Positions 16,746 to 25,194 of a stretch of 44,106 bases of DNA are shown here, in pieces (within the stretch, counting starts at the first letter, position 1; every line of letters begins with the position of its first letter). A program made the translations under genes and the position numbers. This stretch comes from Solirubrobacterales bacterium (GTDB lineage: Bacteria; Actinomycetota; Thermoleophilia; Solirubrobacterales; Solirubrobacteraceae). Under the pieces are notes generated by a model. That model was not told where the DNA came from. It searched no databases and saw only the letters and a list, made by a program, of their open reading frames with translations. Where the stretch lies: contig PKYB01000035.1 of the NCBI GenBank assembly GCA_003133565.1, positions 1-44,106 on the forward strand, written 5' to 3'.

Positions 16746-18028
16746 GCATCAACCGTCGACGATTCCTCACCCAAGCGGGCCTCAGCGCGATCACCGCGAC
16801 GACGGCTGGGTCGCGGCTACTGGACGGCGGCAACGCGCCGGCGGCAGCCGGCAATGACCGCGATCCACTGGGTACCGACGGGCCGCTTGACCTAGAGACG
16901 CTCGCCGATCCGGCGGCGCGCCTCGCCCCCGTTCCCTTCCACGGCCCCTGGCAAGCCGGGATCCTTACCCGGCCGCAGCCCGCCGCCTGCTTTGCTTCCT
17001 TCGACGTGTTCGCCGGGAACCGCGCAGAGCTCGTCGACCTCCTCCGCTCGCTGACGGGCGTCGCGCGATTCCTCACCGGCGGCGGAACCCCCGAGAATCT
17101 CGGGCCGACCGCGCCGCCATCTGACAGTGGAACGCTCGGACCGATCGTCCCCGCCGACGGCCTAACGGTGACCGTCAGCGTCGGCAGCACGCTTTTCGAT
17201 GGCCGCTACGGCCTGGCTTCGCGTAAGCCGCGCCACCTGAAAACGATGCCGTCGTTCCCCAACGACAACCTCGACCCGGCACAAACCGGCGGTGACCTGT
17301 TGCTGCAGATCTGCGCCGGCAGCGCCGACACCGCAATCCACGCGTTGCGGGAGATCGCACGACAAACCTCCGGTGTGATGCAGATCCGCTGGCGGCTCGA
17401 CGGGTTCGTCGCGCCCGCGCGACCCAGCGGCGTGCCGCGCAACCACCTCGCCTTCAAGGACGGTATCGCCAACCCCAACGTCAATGATCCCGTTGTCGGC
17501 AACCATCTGCTCTGGGTCACCAATGGCATTGGCGAACCAGACTGGGCGGTCGGCGGCAGCTACCACGTGTGCCGGATCATCAAGATGTTCATCGAGTTCT
17601 GGGACCGCGTGTCGCTCACCGAACAGCAGCAGATGATCGGCCGCTACCGCGATAGCGGAGCGCCGCTCGACGGACAGCTCGAAAGCGACATCCCCGACTT
17701 TCGAGCCGACCCGCACGGCGCCGTGATCCCACTGAATGCGCACATCAGACTCGCCAACCCGCGTACCAGCGAGACCGATCCGAGCCGGATTTTCCGTCGC
17801 GGTTACAACTATGACCGGGGCGTCGACCTCAACGGCAACCTCGACATGGGTCTGATCTTCAACGCCTTCCAGCAGAACCTGAAGCGCCAGTTCGAAGCCA
17901 CGCAACGGCGCCTCATCGGCGAACCGATGGTCGATTACGTGAGTCCCGTCGGCGGCGGCTACTTCTTCGCCCTCCCCGGCGTGCAAACCACTCAGGACTG
18001 GTACGCCCGGGGGCTGCTCGAGGACTGA
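16742..18028 (+). CDS. efeB: Tat-exported DyP-type haem peroxidase (EfeB-like)
   Basis: A 428-residue dye-decolorising peroxidase. The N-terminus is a Tat signal (NRRRFLTQAGL). Haem-site residues are visible: Asp240 in the distal FKDGIANP motif, the proximal His334 in AHIRLANPR, and Arg in IFRRGYNYD near 352. EfeB peroxidases work with EfeO in uptake of ferrous iron or in oxidation of haem-related substrates outside the membrane. The GTG start overlaps the efeO stop by 4 bases, giving direct coupling. The next gene (PAP2) follows after 86 bases and need not be in the operon. Family assignment is secure; the physiological substrate is not known. Confidence 0.92.
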   Translation: MSINRRRFLTQAGLSAITATTAGSRLLDGGNAPAAAGNDRDPLGTDGPLDLETLADPAARLAPVPFHGPWQAGILTRPQPAACFASFDVFAGNRAELVDLLRSLTGVARFLTGGGTPENLGPTAPPSDSGTLGPIVPADGLTVTVSVGSTLFDGRYGLASRKPRHLKTMPSFPNDNLDPAQTGGDLLLQICAGSADTAIHALREIARQTSGVMQIRWRLDGFVAPARPSGVPRNHLAFKDGIANPNVNDPVVGNHLLWVTNGIGEPDWAVGGSYHVCRIIKMFIEFWDRVSLTEQQQMIGRYRDSGAPLDGQLESDIPDFRADPHGAVIPLNAHIRLANPRTSETDPSRIFRRGYNYDRGVDLNGNLDMGLIFNAFQQNLKRQFEATQRRLIGEPMVDYVSPVGGGYFFALPGVQTTQDWYARGLLED

Positions 18029-18114
18029 CCGCCGCGGTCAAGCAGCCTCACGGGGCATCGAGGAAGGGGCGCGATCGGGCGCGGAATCGCTGAGCATTCT
18101 CATATGATCCCCGA

Positions 18115-19143
18115 ATGTCAGCGCCATCAGCGCGCGCCAAGCAGCCGAGCCGCGGCCTGATTCCACGCGACGGTACGCCTCTCGAGCGGAGAGTCGCGAT
18201 TTTTGGCATCGCCGCGTTCGTTGTCGGTTCGGCGGTCTGGATCGGATTCAAGGGCCTCTTCATCCAGACCGACACGGTCGTCCTCTGGGTGCTCGCCGGG
18301 CTCTTTGCGCTGACGCTCACTGACCTGAACCGCTGGGGCCTGCAGCTGTTCTGGGACTGGCTGCCACTCGGCGCGCTGCTGATCTTCTACGACCAGTCCG
18401 ACCAGCTCGTCAAGTGGTTACACACGCCGCTCCACACAGCGCTGCAAGTCCACTTCGACGAGTTCATCTTCGGCAAGCCGCTGCTGACCGTCCACCTCCA
18501 GCATCTCTTCCATCAGACAAAGGCCGTGCGCTGGTGGGAGTTTCCGATGTGGGGCATCTACATGACCCACTTCTTCATGGCGCTCGTCGTCGCAGGACTC
18601 CTCTGGCGCTTCAACTATCCACGCTTCCGGCAGTTCCGCGCGCCGCTGATCGTGCTGAGCACGCTCGGCTTCGCCACCTACGTTCTCTACCCGGCTGCGC
18701 CGCCCTGGTACCTAGACCAGCGCCTCCACGAGCTGCCGATGATCTACCGCACGGTTTTCGAGACCTGGAGCAAGGTGGGTCTGCACACCGCCGGCTCGAT
18801 CGCCGACGGCATCATCGAGGGCAACAGTCTCGGCAACCAGACAGCCGCAGTGCCCTCGATGCACGCCGCGATATCGCTCTTCGTCGCCTGCTTCTTCTGG
18901 CGCGGCGCGCGCTGGTGGCTGCGCGTCATCCTCGTCGCCTACGTGCTGGCGATGGCATTCATGCTCGTGTACTCCGGCGAGCACTACTTCTTCGACGTCG
19001 TCGTCGGCTGGTTCTACACCGTCGTCGTGGTCAGCGGCTTCGCGCTGTGGCGGCGCTATCGACCGCCGCCGTCGGTGCCCGCGACCACGCTCGACGGGCA
19101 AGAGCCAGCGGTCGGTGAAGCTCGAGTGCCGATCGCTTCTTAG
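18115..19143 (+). CDS. PAP2-superfamily membrane phosphatase (Aur1/inositolphosphotransferase-like)
   Basis: A 342-residue integral membrane protein with about six to seven helices and the PAP2 catalytic blocks. PSMHA carries the nucleophile-assisting His, and YSGEHYFFDVVVGW carries the second His and Asp. The first acidic/Lys motif of PAP2 is weak, as in the PAP2_3/Aur1-like subgroup, whose members transfer or hydrolyse phospholipid head groups at the outer face of the membrane. ATG 18115. It runs towards the glycosyltransferase gene ending 28 bases beyond its stop. The natural lipid substrate cannot be told. Confidence 0.85.
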   Translation: MSAPSARAKQPSRGLIPRDGTPLERRVAIFGIAAFVVGSAVWIGFKGLFIQTDTVVLWVLAGLFALTLTDLNRWGLQLFWDWLPLGALLIFYDQSDQLVKWLHTPLHTALQVHFDEFIFGKPLLTVHLQHLFHQTKAVRWWEFPMWGIYMTHFFMALVVAGLLWRFNYPRFRQFRAPLIVLSTLGFATYVLYPAAPPWYLDQRLHELPMIYRTVFETWSKVGLHTAGSIADGIIEGNSLGNQTAAVPSMHAAISLFVACFFWRGARWWLRVILVAYVLAMAFMLVYSGEHYFFDVVVGWFYTVVVVSGFALWRRYRPPPSVPATTLDGQEPAVGEARVPIAS

Positions 19144-19171
19144 TCCGCAACCGGCGGCGAGCGCCTGCTGC

Positions 19172-20785
19172 TCAGAACTGCAACGCGTGCTGGGAGTCGG
19201 CCAGCGTGTGCGCGAGCGTGGTCGCGGTCAGGTGCAGGTCGAGGGCGTTCTCGAGCCAGTTGGAGTAGGGCATCCAGAAGAGGAAGACGTAGACGCCGAA
19301 GAGGATCGTCGCGACGCGCAGGCCGCGACCGCGCGCGAGTGCGGCGAACGGCAGCAACCAGAGCACGTAGGAGGGCAGCGTCCAGCTGAGCAGCAGCAGA
19401 ACGAGCAGCGTCGCGTAGCCGGACGGGGTAAGCCAGTCGCGGGTGCGAGCGGCCCACAGCGCGCAGCCGATGACGCCGAGGGCGAGCGCGATCGTGAGGA
19501 TGTGGTGGACGCTTGCGGTTTCGCCGCCGTCGCCGGCGATGTAGCCGACGATGTTGGGGATGCTCGTGTGGTCGACGAGCGCGTCCTGCTGGGTGATGTT
19601 CGGCAGGTTAGGACCGAACGCGATCACCGTCGCCACGCCGGCGGCGATGGTGGCGACCAGCATTCCGAGCGCGACGCGTCCGCGCCGCATCGGAGCGAGG
19701 ATGAAGATCGGCACAAGGATGCCGGCCGACGCCTTGATCGCAACCGCCCAGGCGATCGCAGCGCCCGCTCCCAGCTCACGCCACGGTCTCGACTTGGGGC
19801 CCGCCACGGATGCCGGCTCGCTCCCACCGTTCGAGGCTAAGAGCACGCCCGACGGAGCGATCGTGCCGTCCGAGCCGACAGGCCCGCGCTCGGCGCGCAA
19901 CAGCAGGTATAGGGCCGAGACGATCAGGAACACCATGAAGAAGTCGTTGTGATCGCCGCCGAGGCCCCACACGAGAACGAGCGGATTCAGTCCGACGAAG
20001 AGCGCCGCGGGCAGCGGCTTGCGGCCCAGCAGCTCGGCGCAACGCCATACCAGCGCGACGATGCCCAGGCTGAGCAGCATCAGAGCGCCCTTGATCACCC
20101 ACAGCGAGGCGACTACCCCGAGCGGGACGAGGGCGAGCGTGAAGAGCGTGAACAGCGGTCCGTAGGGGCTCAGCAGGCCGTGCCAGTTGCTGAGCAGGAA
20201 GGTCGGATCGTTGTGCGGCTCGAGCACGGGGATTGTCGTGTACGGGTTGAGGCCGTGCACGACCTCCATGCGCGCGTAGTTGATGTAGTTGAAGACGTCG
20301 GTGAGCTGCAGCGGCGGCGCGAGGAAGAACACGATGTGCACCGCGAGGACAGCCCCGAGCCCCCACTTCGCATTGATATGCGACGCGGTGGCGAGGACGA
20401 CGACGTAGGAGATATACATCAGCGCCACGAGCACGGTGAACACCGTGTAGAGGACCTGCGGTGTGACGCCCATCCAGCTCGTCAGGGGACCGAGCGGTCC
20501 GGCGAGCCAACGCGGGTAGGACCCAACAGTGGCCTCCGGCGTGAGCCAGCTCTGCCGCGCCGCAGCCAGCGATACGAGCAGGAGGCTCGAAAGCACGAGG
20601 ATCGAGAGCGCGGCCCCTGAAGCGCCGACGGCGACGCTCGCACTGACCGGCTCGCGACCGGTGGAATCGCGCGAGTGCGCGGCAAACGCGGGCTCCGCGT
20701 AGGCGGAAGCCAGACGCGGGAGCTCGGCGCCTTTCGTCGCACCGGCGATCTCCGGTACGCGAGCGGATGTCAGCCTTGCACGCAC
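19172..20785 (-). CDS. polytopic membrane glycosyltransferase (GT87/DUF2029-like)
   Basis: About 537 residues with ten or more hydrophobic helices. The first external loop has DVFNYINYARMEVVHGLNPY, the typical Asp-x-x-x-Tyr and GLNPY pattern of GT-C mannosyltransferase-like proteins that use polyprenyl-phosphate sugars. LNPLVLVWGLGGDHNDFFM is another family block. The frame stays open far upstream (to 21652), but that part is antisense to the methyltransferase gene and low-complexity, so it is not used. GTG 20785 or GTG 20818 are the likely starts; neither has a strong ribosome site. It probably works on a lipid-linked glycan or lipoglycan. Substrate unknown. Confidence 0.75.
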   Translation of the reverse strand: MRARLTSARVPEIAGATKGAELPRLASAYAEPAFAAHSRDSTGREPVSASVAVGASGAALSILVLSSLLLVSLAAARQSWLTPEATVGSYPRWLAGPLGPLTSWMGVTPQVLYTVFTVLVALMYISYVVVLATASHINAKWGLGAVLAVHIVFFLAPPLQLTDVFNYINYARMEVVHGLNPYTTIPVLEPHNDPTFLLSNWHGLLSPYGPLFTLFTLALVPLGVVASLWVIKGALMLLSLGIVALVWRCAELLGRKPLPAALFVGLNPLVLVWGLGGDHNDFFMVFLIVSALYLLLRAERGPVGSDGTIAPSGVLLASNGGSEPASVAGPKSRPWRELGAGAAIAWAVAIKASAGILVPIFILAPMRRGRVALGMLVATIAAGVATVIAFGPNLPNITQQDALVDHTSIPNIVGYIAGDGGETASVHHILTIALALGVIGCALWAARTRDWLTPSGYATLLVLLLLSWTLPSYVLWLLPFAALARGRGLRVATILFGVYVFLFWMPYSNWLENALDLHLTATTLAHTLADSQHALQF

Positions 20786-20959
20786 GTCAGACGACAGATC
20801 ATGCCTCAAAGACCGCACGGCTGCGGAGCCATCGCCGCGCGTGGGGCCTCGAAGATCGAGCGCGAGGGTCCACGAATGCCCAGGCGGCTCGCGCGATGGA
20901 CGCGCCCCGGGGCGCGGGCGAATGCCTGGCGTCGAAGGCGGTGTGAGCGCGTAGGCTGC

Positions 20960-21712
20960 GTGCCGGTGGCAGCATCCGCAGACACCTCGCCCTCGCCCCG
21001 CAAGCGTCAAGCCCTCGAGCTGTTCGGGGGCCTGCCACGGCGCTACCACGCGATGGGCGCGCTGTTGAGCTTCGGCCAGGACCCGCGCTGGCGCCGGGCG
21101 CTGGTCGCCGCGGTTGACGCGCGGCCCGGCCAGCGCGTCCTCGACGTCGCGACCGGCACGGGACTGGTGGCGTTTGCGCTTGCCGATCGCGGCCGCTGCG
21201 AGGTCGTCGGGCTCGACCAGAGCGACGCCATGCTCGCCGTGGCGCGGGCCCGGCTCGCCGAGCGCCCGGAGCTTGGACGGCGCGTCGAGTTCGTTCGTGG
21301 CGAGGCCGAGCGGCTGCCGTTCGCCGACGGCGAGTTCGACGCGCTCACCTTCACCTACCTGCTGCGCTACGTCGACGACCGCGCCGCGACGATGCGGGAG
21401 CTGGCCCGCGTGGTTAAGCCCCGAGGGCGGATCGCGATGATCGAGTTCGGTGTCCCCGCTTCGTGGTCGCTGCGTCAGCTGTGGCGGCTTTACACCCGCG
21501 CCGGGCTGCCGGCGCTGGGGCGGCTGGTATCCCCGGCGTGGTTTGAGGTGGGACGCTTCCTCGGGCCGAACATCGAGCAGTTCCATGCGAGCGAGCCGGA
21601 CCTGCCCGGACTGTGGCGCACGAGCGGCATCGGCGAGGTGCACGAGCGGCACCTCAGCTTTGGCGCCGGCCTCTTGCTGTGGGGGGTGCGAAGTGACCAG
21701 CGCCCCGCGTGA
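20960..21712 (+). CDS. UbiE/MenG-like class I SAM methyltransferase
   Basis: A 250-residue Rossmann-fold methyltransferase. The SAM-binding motif VLDVATGTGLVAF is near residue 50, followed by VVGLDQSDAMLAVARARL, the acidic post-motif GEAERLPFADGEFDALTFTYLLRYVDD and KPRGRIAMIEFGVP. The opening ELFGGLPRRYHAMGALLSFGQD is typical of the menaquinone/ubiquinone methyltransferase group, so demethylmenaquinone methylation is the best guess. GTG 20960 is chosen, as upstream residues are not family-like. Its end overlaps the next gene by 20 bases, so the two are likely co-translated. A related quinone or polyketide substrate cannot be ruled out. Confidence 0.8.
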   Translation: MPVAASADTSPSPRKRQALELFGGLPRRYHAMGALLSFGQDPRWRRALVAAVDARPGQRVLDVATGTGLVAFALADRGRCEVVGLDQSDAMLAVARARLAERPELGRRVEFVRGEAERLPFADGEFDALTFTYLLRYVDDRAATMRELARVVKPRGRIAMIEFGVPASWSLRQLWRLYTRAGLPALGRLVSPAWFEVGRFLGPNIEQFHASEPDLPGLWRTSGIGEVHERHLSFGAGLLLWGVRSDQRPA

Positions 21713-22439
21713 GCTTGACCGGCCGGCGTTCTACGCGCTGCGCGCGGGCGGCTGGCGTGACCTCGTCACGCTCCTGCATCCGCCCTACACCGCGTGGCAT
21801 CTGAGCTACGTCGCGCTGGGGGCAGCGGCGGCGCCGACCGTGCACGCCGGCCGTCTCGTCGCCGCGCTTGGCGCCTTCTTCCTCGGCGTCGGCGTGAGCG
21901 CCCACGCGCTCGACGAGCTCGCCGGCAGACCACTACAGACGACGCTGAGACGGGGCTCGCTGATCGCGCTCGCCGTCGTCGGGCTTGGCGGCGCGGTGGC
22001 GATCGGTGTCGCCGGTTGCTTTGCGATATCACCGCTGCTGGCGCCGCTGGTGGTGCTCGGCGCGCTCCTCGTGCCGGCCTACAACCTCGAGCTCGCCGGC
22101 GGGCGGTTCCACACCGACACGTGGTTTGCGCTGGGCTGGGGCGCGTTCCCGGCCTTCACCGGCTACTTCGTAAACGCGCTGAGCATCCGCCCGGCAGGGC
22201 TGCTTGTCGCCGCCGGGTGCGCACTGCTGAGCGTCGCTCAACGTCGGCTGAGCGCTCCCGTACGCGAACTGCGGCGCAGGACTGCCGCGGTCAGCGGCGA
22301 ACAGGTGCTGACGGACGGGACGGTCGTCGAGCTTTCCCGCGAGCGCCTGGCGGCCCCGCTCGAAGGCGCGCTGTCGGCGCTCTGGCTCGCCTTGGTACTG
22401 GTTGCAGTCGGATTGATTGTCGTGCGACTGTCGGGATAG
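21693..22439 (+). CDS. integral membrane protein, possibly UbiA-like
   Basis: A 248-residue membrane protein with about seven helices. The cytoplasmic-type loops contain SAHALDELAGRPL and VPAYNLELAGGRFHTD, which faintly recall the two Asp-rich motifs of UbiA prenyltransferases, but the standard NDxxD form is not present. GTG 21693 lies inside the end of the methyltransferase gene and has GGGGGGTG just before it. Pairing with a UbiE-like methyltransferase fits a prenylated-quinone role, such as a divergent UbiA relative. I cannot confirm the family. Confidence 0.65.
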   Translation: MTSAPRELDRPAFYALRAGGWRDLVTLLHPPYTAWHLSYVALGAAAAPTVHAGRLVAALGAFFLGVGVSAHALDELAGRPLQTTLRRGSLIALAVVGLGGAVAIGVAGCFAISPLLAPLVVLGALLVPAYNLELAGGRFHTDTWFALGWGAFPAFTGYFVNALSIRPAGLLVAAGCALLSVAQRRLSAPVRELRRRTAAVSGEQVLTDGTVVELSRERLAAPLEGALSALWLALVLVAVGLIVVRLSG

Positions 22440-22507
22440 CAACCGGTTGCGGGCGGGCTCGCCCGGCGCTCGCCGTGCGGCTCGCGACCCCCGCCTGAGG
22501 CGCTACG

Positions 22508-23584
22508 ATGGCTCAACGCAATTGGAAGCGCCGCGGTCGTGTCGGCTGTGCGCGCGGCCAGGAAAGGGATCAGCTGATCCCCGCAGGCCCCGCCAGCTCG
22601 GTGGAGCGGTCGCTGAGAAGCCGCTGCAGCACCGCTCCGAGCCGCCACAGAAGACGCAGCATCGCCATCACCGTGCTCGGCACGCTGCTCGTTTCTGCTG
22701 CCCTCTCCTACGAGCTCGACGGCCGGCGCGCGCAGTTCTCCCACGCCCTGCTGGCTGTACCGATTTGGGTGCTCGGGCTGGCCGCGCTCTGTCACCTCAC
22801 GTCGCTGCTCACCCGCAGCGAAGCGTGGCGGGTCAGCGTCCACGCCGCCGGCGGCAGCGTCTCGCGTCGCGTGCTGTTTCGCGCTGCGGGGATTGGCTCG
22901 CTGGCGAGCGTTCTCAGCGCGCAGCTCGGGGTCGCCGCCCGGATTGGGGTGTTGCGCCGAAGCGCGCCGGACGCCTGTCCGCGCATCCCGGCCCTGATTG
23001 CTGCCGAGGTCCCGATCCTCGCCGTCGAAGCGATGCTCGCGGCGCTCTTCATGTTCACCCTGGTCGGCCCGCTTGGGCTGCCCGTCTGGGTTCCCGTGCT
23101 GGTCATTGCGGCGATGCTCCTCGCGTTGTGCGGCCTCGGCCGCTTCGCGCGCCGCCACCAGCTCGGTCTCTGGCAGGGGTTGGCGGCGATGCGCAACCTG
23201 CACGGTCGCGGCCGGCTTATCGCCTTCGTCGTGTTCGGTGTGCTCGCGCAGATCGCGCGCAACCTTCTGATCCTCCACGCCGTCGGTGTCGATGCCTCGG
23301 TGTTCGATGCGATTGCCGTCCTGATCGTGACCGTAAGCCTCAGCCCGCTGCCGATCGGACCGAGCGTCGGCGCGGCCGCGACGGTACTGATCCTCGGGTC
23401 CCACGGGATTGCCGCCACCGCCGCCGGCGGCGTACTTTTGACCGTCACCGGGATCGTCGGTTCGCTCTGCTTCGCCGGCTGGGCGTGCGGCGACCTGGCG
23501 TTGACGAGCTTGCGCCGATCCAGGTCGGTCGCGGCAGTGGCCGCACCGGCCGTCGAGCTGAGCCTGCTCGCGCCCACGTCGTGA
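22508..23584 (+). CDS. flippase-like membrane protein (lysylphosphatidylglycerol synthase TM-domain family)
   Basis: A 358-residue protein with about eight hydrophobic helices after an Arg-rich N-terminus of about 55 residues. The pattern (helix pairs, the GIGSLASVLSAQLGVAARIGVLRR stretch and the SLSPLPIGPSVGAAATVLIL block near the end) resembles the YbhN/UPF0104-type membrane domain found in MprF and in glycolipid-associated proteins. It lacks the soluble lysyl-transferase domain, so a role in lipid flipping or glycolipid assembly is more likely than lysyl transfer. It follows the UbiA-like gene by 68 bases. ATG 22508 is used; GTG at about 22600 is also possible. Confidence 0.65.
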   Translation: MAQRNWKRRGRVGCARGQERDQLIPAGPASSVERSLRSRCSTAPSRHRRRSIAITVLGTLLVSAALSYELDGRRAQFSHALLAVPIWVLGLAALCHLTSLLTRSEAWRVSVHAAGGSVSRRVLFRAAGIGSLASVLSAQLGVAARIGVLRRSAPDACPRIPALIAAEVPILAVEAMLAALFMFTLVGPLGLPVWVPVLVIAAMLLALCGLGRFARRHQLGLWQGLAAMRNLHGRGRLIAFVVFGVLAQIARNLLILHAVGVDASVFDAIAVLIVTVSLSPLPIGPSVGAAATVLILGSHGIAATAAGGVLLTVTGIVGSLCFAGWACGDLALTSLRRSRSVAAVAAPAVELSLLAPTS

Positions 23585-23587
23585 AGA

Positions 23588-23605
23588 GCGGCGCCTGCGC
23601 GCCGC
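23588..23605. terminator. perfect hairpin between convergent genes
   Basis: A 7-bp perfect stem (GCGGCGC/GCGCCGC) with CTGC loop starts 4 bases after the plus-strand stop and lies 25 bases past the minus-strand lipoprotein stop. No T-run follows on the plus strand, so it may be a non-canonical bidirectional terminator or 3' stabiliser. Confidence 0.4.
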
Positions 23606-23629
23606 AGTGACCGCCCCAAAAATGATCGG

Positions 23630-24139
23630 CTAGCTCGCGCCGCGCGGCTCTACTGCCTTCGCGCAGGCCGTCAAGCCGAGCGCGCTCGCCGCCGTTCGCG
23701 TTTGGATGTCGCTCGTGTTGGCCGCCAGCGCGAGCGCCGCTATGCGGGCGCGATCGCCCGCGCGCACGGCGATGATCAGCTGGCCGATCAGCTTGTTCGC
23801 CCGGCGCGAGGCGCTGAGCGCCTGGGCGAAACGCGCGCGTTCGCTGCTCGGGGCCTTCAGCACCGCAAGCTCGGTCAGCTCGGTGTGGATGATCGGCAGC
23901 TCGATCGATGTCTCCTGCGCCTGCGCGGCAAGCGATGGGCCGGCCGGCGGCAGCGCGGCGATCGCGGCGTTCGCGCTGGCGCAGATCGCGTTGGCGGTGG
24001 CGAGGAAGTCGGGAGTTCCCGCGCCCCCACCTCCGCCCCCGCCCCCACCTCCGTCCCCGGCCCCGCCCTGCGAGCTGCCACAGCCGGCCAGCGCGAGAAC
24101 GACCGCACCGGCGATGGCGATGGTGACGTTGCGCGCCAT
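23630..24139 (-). CDS. lipoprotein with polyglycine linker
   Basis: A 169-residue predicted lipoprotein. The signal MARNVTIAIAGAVVLALAGC ends in the lipobox LAGC. A Gly-rich linker with a run of ten glycines follows, then a helical domain (FLATANAICASANAAIAALPPAG to the C-terminus) with two cysteines that could pair (ICASA and LTACAK). ATG 24139 is chosen over 24190 because the signal peptide begins there. Similar Gly-linker, helical-domain lipoproteins are common in Thermoleophilia-like genomes, but I know of no function. It is divergent from the alcohol dehydrogenase gene. Confidence 0.7.
   Translation of the reverse strand: MARNVTIAIAGAVVLALAGCGSSQGGAGDGGGGGGGGGGAGTPDFLATANAICASANAAIAALPPAGPSLAAQAQETSIELPIIHTELTELAVLKAPSSERARFAQALSASRRANKLIGQLIIAVRAGDRARIAALALAANTSDIQTRTAASALGLTACAKAVEPRGAS
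24017..24057 (-). other. possible G-quadruplex in the polyglycine codons
   Basis: On the coding (minus) strand four to five runs of three or more G occur within about 40 bases with loops of 1, 7 and 3 bases, meeting the usual intramolecular G4 pattern. They encode the polyglycine linker. This is sequence pattern only. Confidence 0.4.
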
Positions 24140-24229
24140 CGCGCGAGTCTGGCAGAACGATCTTCGGGCGCCGTGGTGGCGGCGGTGCAAGTGCGCAACG
24201 ATCTATGGATGACAGCGAGCGGGGCGAGC

Positions 24230-25186
24230 ATGCGTGCGATGGTCTTCGAGCGCGTCGGCGCGCCGCTCGTGCCGATGACGCGGCCGATCCCGGTCGCCGG
24301 GCCCGGTCAGCTGCTGCTGCGCGTCCACGCCTGCGCCGTGTGCCGCACGGACCTCCACCTCATCGATGGCGAGGTGGAGATCGCGGAGCCGCCGCGGATC
24401 TTCGGACACCAGGTCGTCGCGAGCACGGTGCCCGACGGTCGACGGGTCGGCGTGCCCTGGCTCGGCTGGACCTGTGGCGAGTGCTATCAGTGCCTGGCGG
24501 GGCGCGAGAACCTCTGCGTGCGCGCCCGCTTTACCGGCTGCGACATCGACGGCGGGTATGCCGAGTACATGGTCGCCGACGAGCGCTTCTGCTTCGCCTT
24601 GCCGGGCGAGCAATCCGATGAGCAGACGGCGCCGCTCTTGTGCGCCGGGCTGATCGGCTATCGCGCGCTGGGGATGTGCGGCGAGGCGCAGCGGATCGGC
24701 TTCTACGGCTTCGGCGCGGCGGCGCACATCCTGACCCAGGTCGTCCGCTGGCAGGGACGCGAGGTCTACGCGTTCACGCGGCCGGGCGACGAGACGACGC
24801 AGGGCTCCGCGCGCGAGCTCGGCGCGGTCTGGGCCGGGAGCTCGGAGGACCTCCCGCCGCAGGCGCTCGATGCGGCGATCATCTTCGCCCCGGTCGGCCC
24901 GCTCGTGCCGGCGGCGTTGCGCGCCGTGCGCCCGGGAGGCGTCGTCGTCTGCGGCGGGATCCACATGAGCGACATCCCTAGTTTCCCCTACGAGATCCTC
25001 TGGGGTGAGCGCAGCGTCCGCTCCGTGGCAAACCTGACGCGCGCCGACGGCAGCGAGTTTCTCGCGCTGGCCCCGCGCGCCGACGTCCAGACGCAAATCA
25101 GCACCTACCCGCTCGAGGCGGCGAACGAGGCGCTCGAGGACCTGCGCCACGGTCGCTTCGAGGGCTCGGCGGTACTGGTCCCTTAG
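24230..25186 (+). CDS. zinc-dependent alcohol dehydrogenase (medium-chain)
   Basis: A 318-residue MDR-family alcohol dehydrogenase, oxidising or reducing alcohol/aldehyde pairs with NAD(P). Catalytic-zinc ligands are Cys38 (CAVCRTDLH), His60 (GHQ) and the later Cys of APLLCAGLIG. The structural-zinc cysteines are clear in WTCGECYQCLAGRENLC (82, 85, 88, 96). The Rossmann glycine motif is FYGFGAAAHI. The residue after His60 is Gln where most members have Glu, a variation also seen in some relatives. ATG 24230 is preferred (GGGGCGAG upstream); ATG 24209 would add seven residues. It starts a run of five plus-strand genes with short gaps. Substrate not known. Confidence 0.9.
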   Translation: MRAMVFERVGAPLVPMTRPIPVAGPGQLLLRVHACAVCRTDLHLIDGEVEIAEPPRIFGHQVVASTVPDGRRVGVPWLGWTCGECYQCLAGRENLCVRARFTGCDIDGGYAEYMVADERFCFALPGEQSDEQTAPLLCAGLIGYRALGMCGEAQRIGFYGFGAAAHILTQVVRWQGREVYAFTRPGDETTQGSARELGAVWAGSSEDLPPQALDAAIIFAPVGPLVPAALRAVRPGGVVVCGGIHMSDIPSFPYEILWGERSVRSVANLTRADGSEFLALAPRADVQTQISTYPLEAANEALEDLRHGRFEGSAVLVP

Positions 25187-25194
25187 GCGGCGCC

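Noticed and set aside
17162-17986. 274-residue minus-strand ORF opposite efeB
   Set aside because: The DyP motifs on the plus strand are clear; the antisense ORF is only the GC-skewed third frame.
20786-21652. Long N-terminal extension of the GT87-like ORF
   Set aside because: It is antisense to the methyltransferase gene, rich in Arg/Gly/Pro and has no membrane character, so it is a GC shadow.
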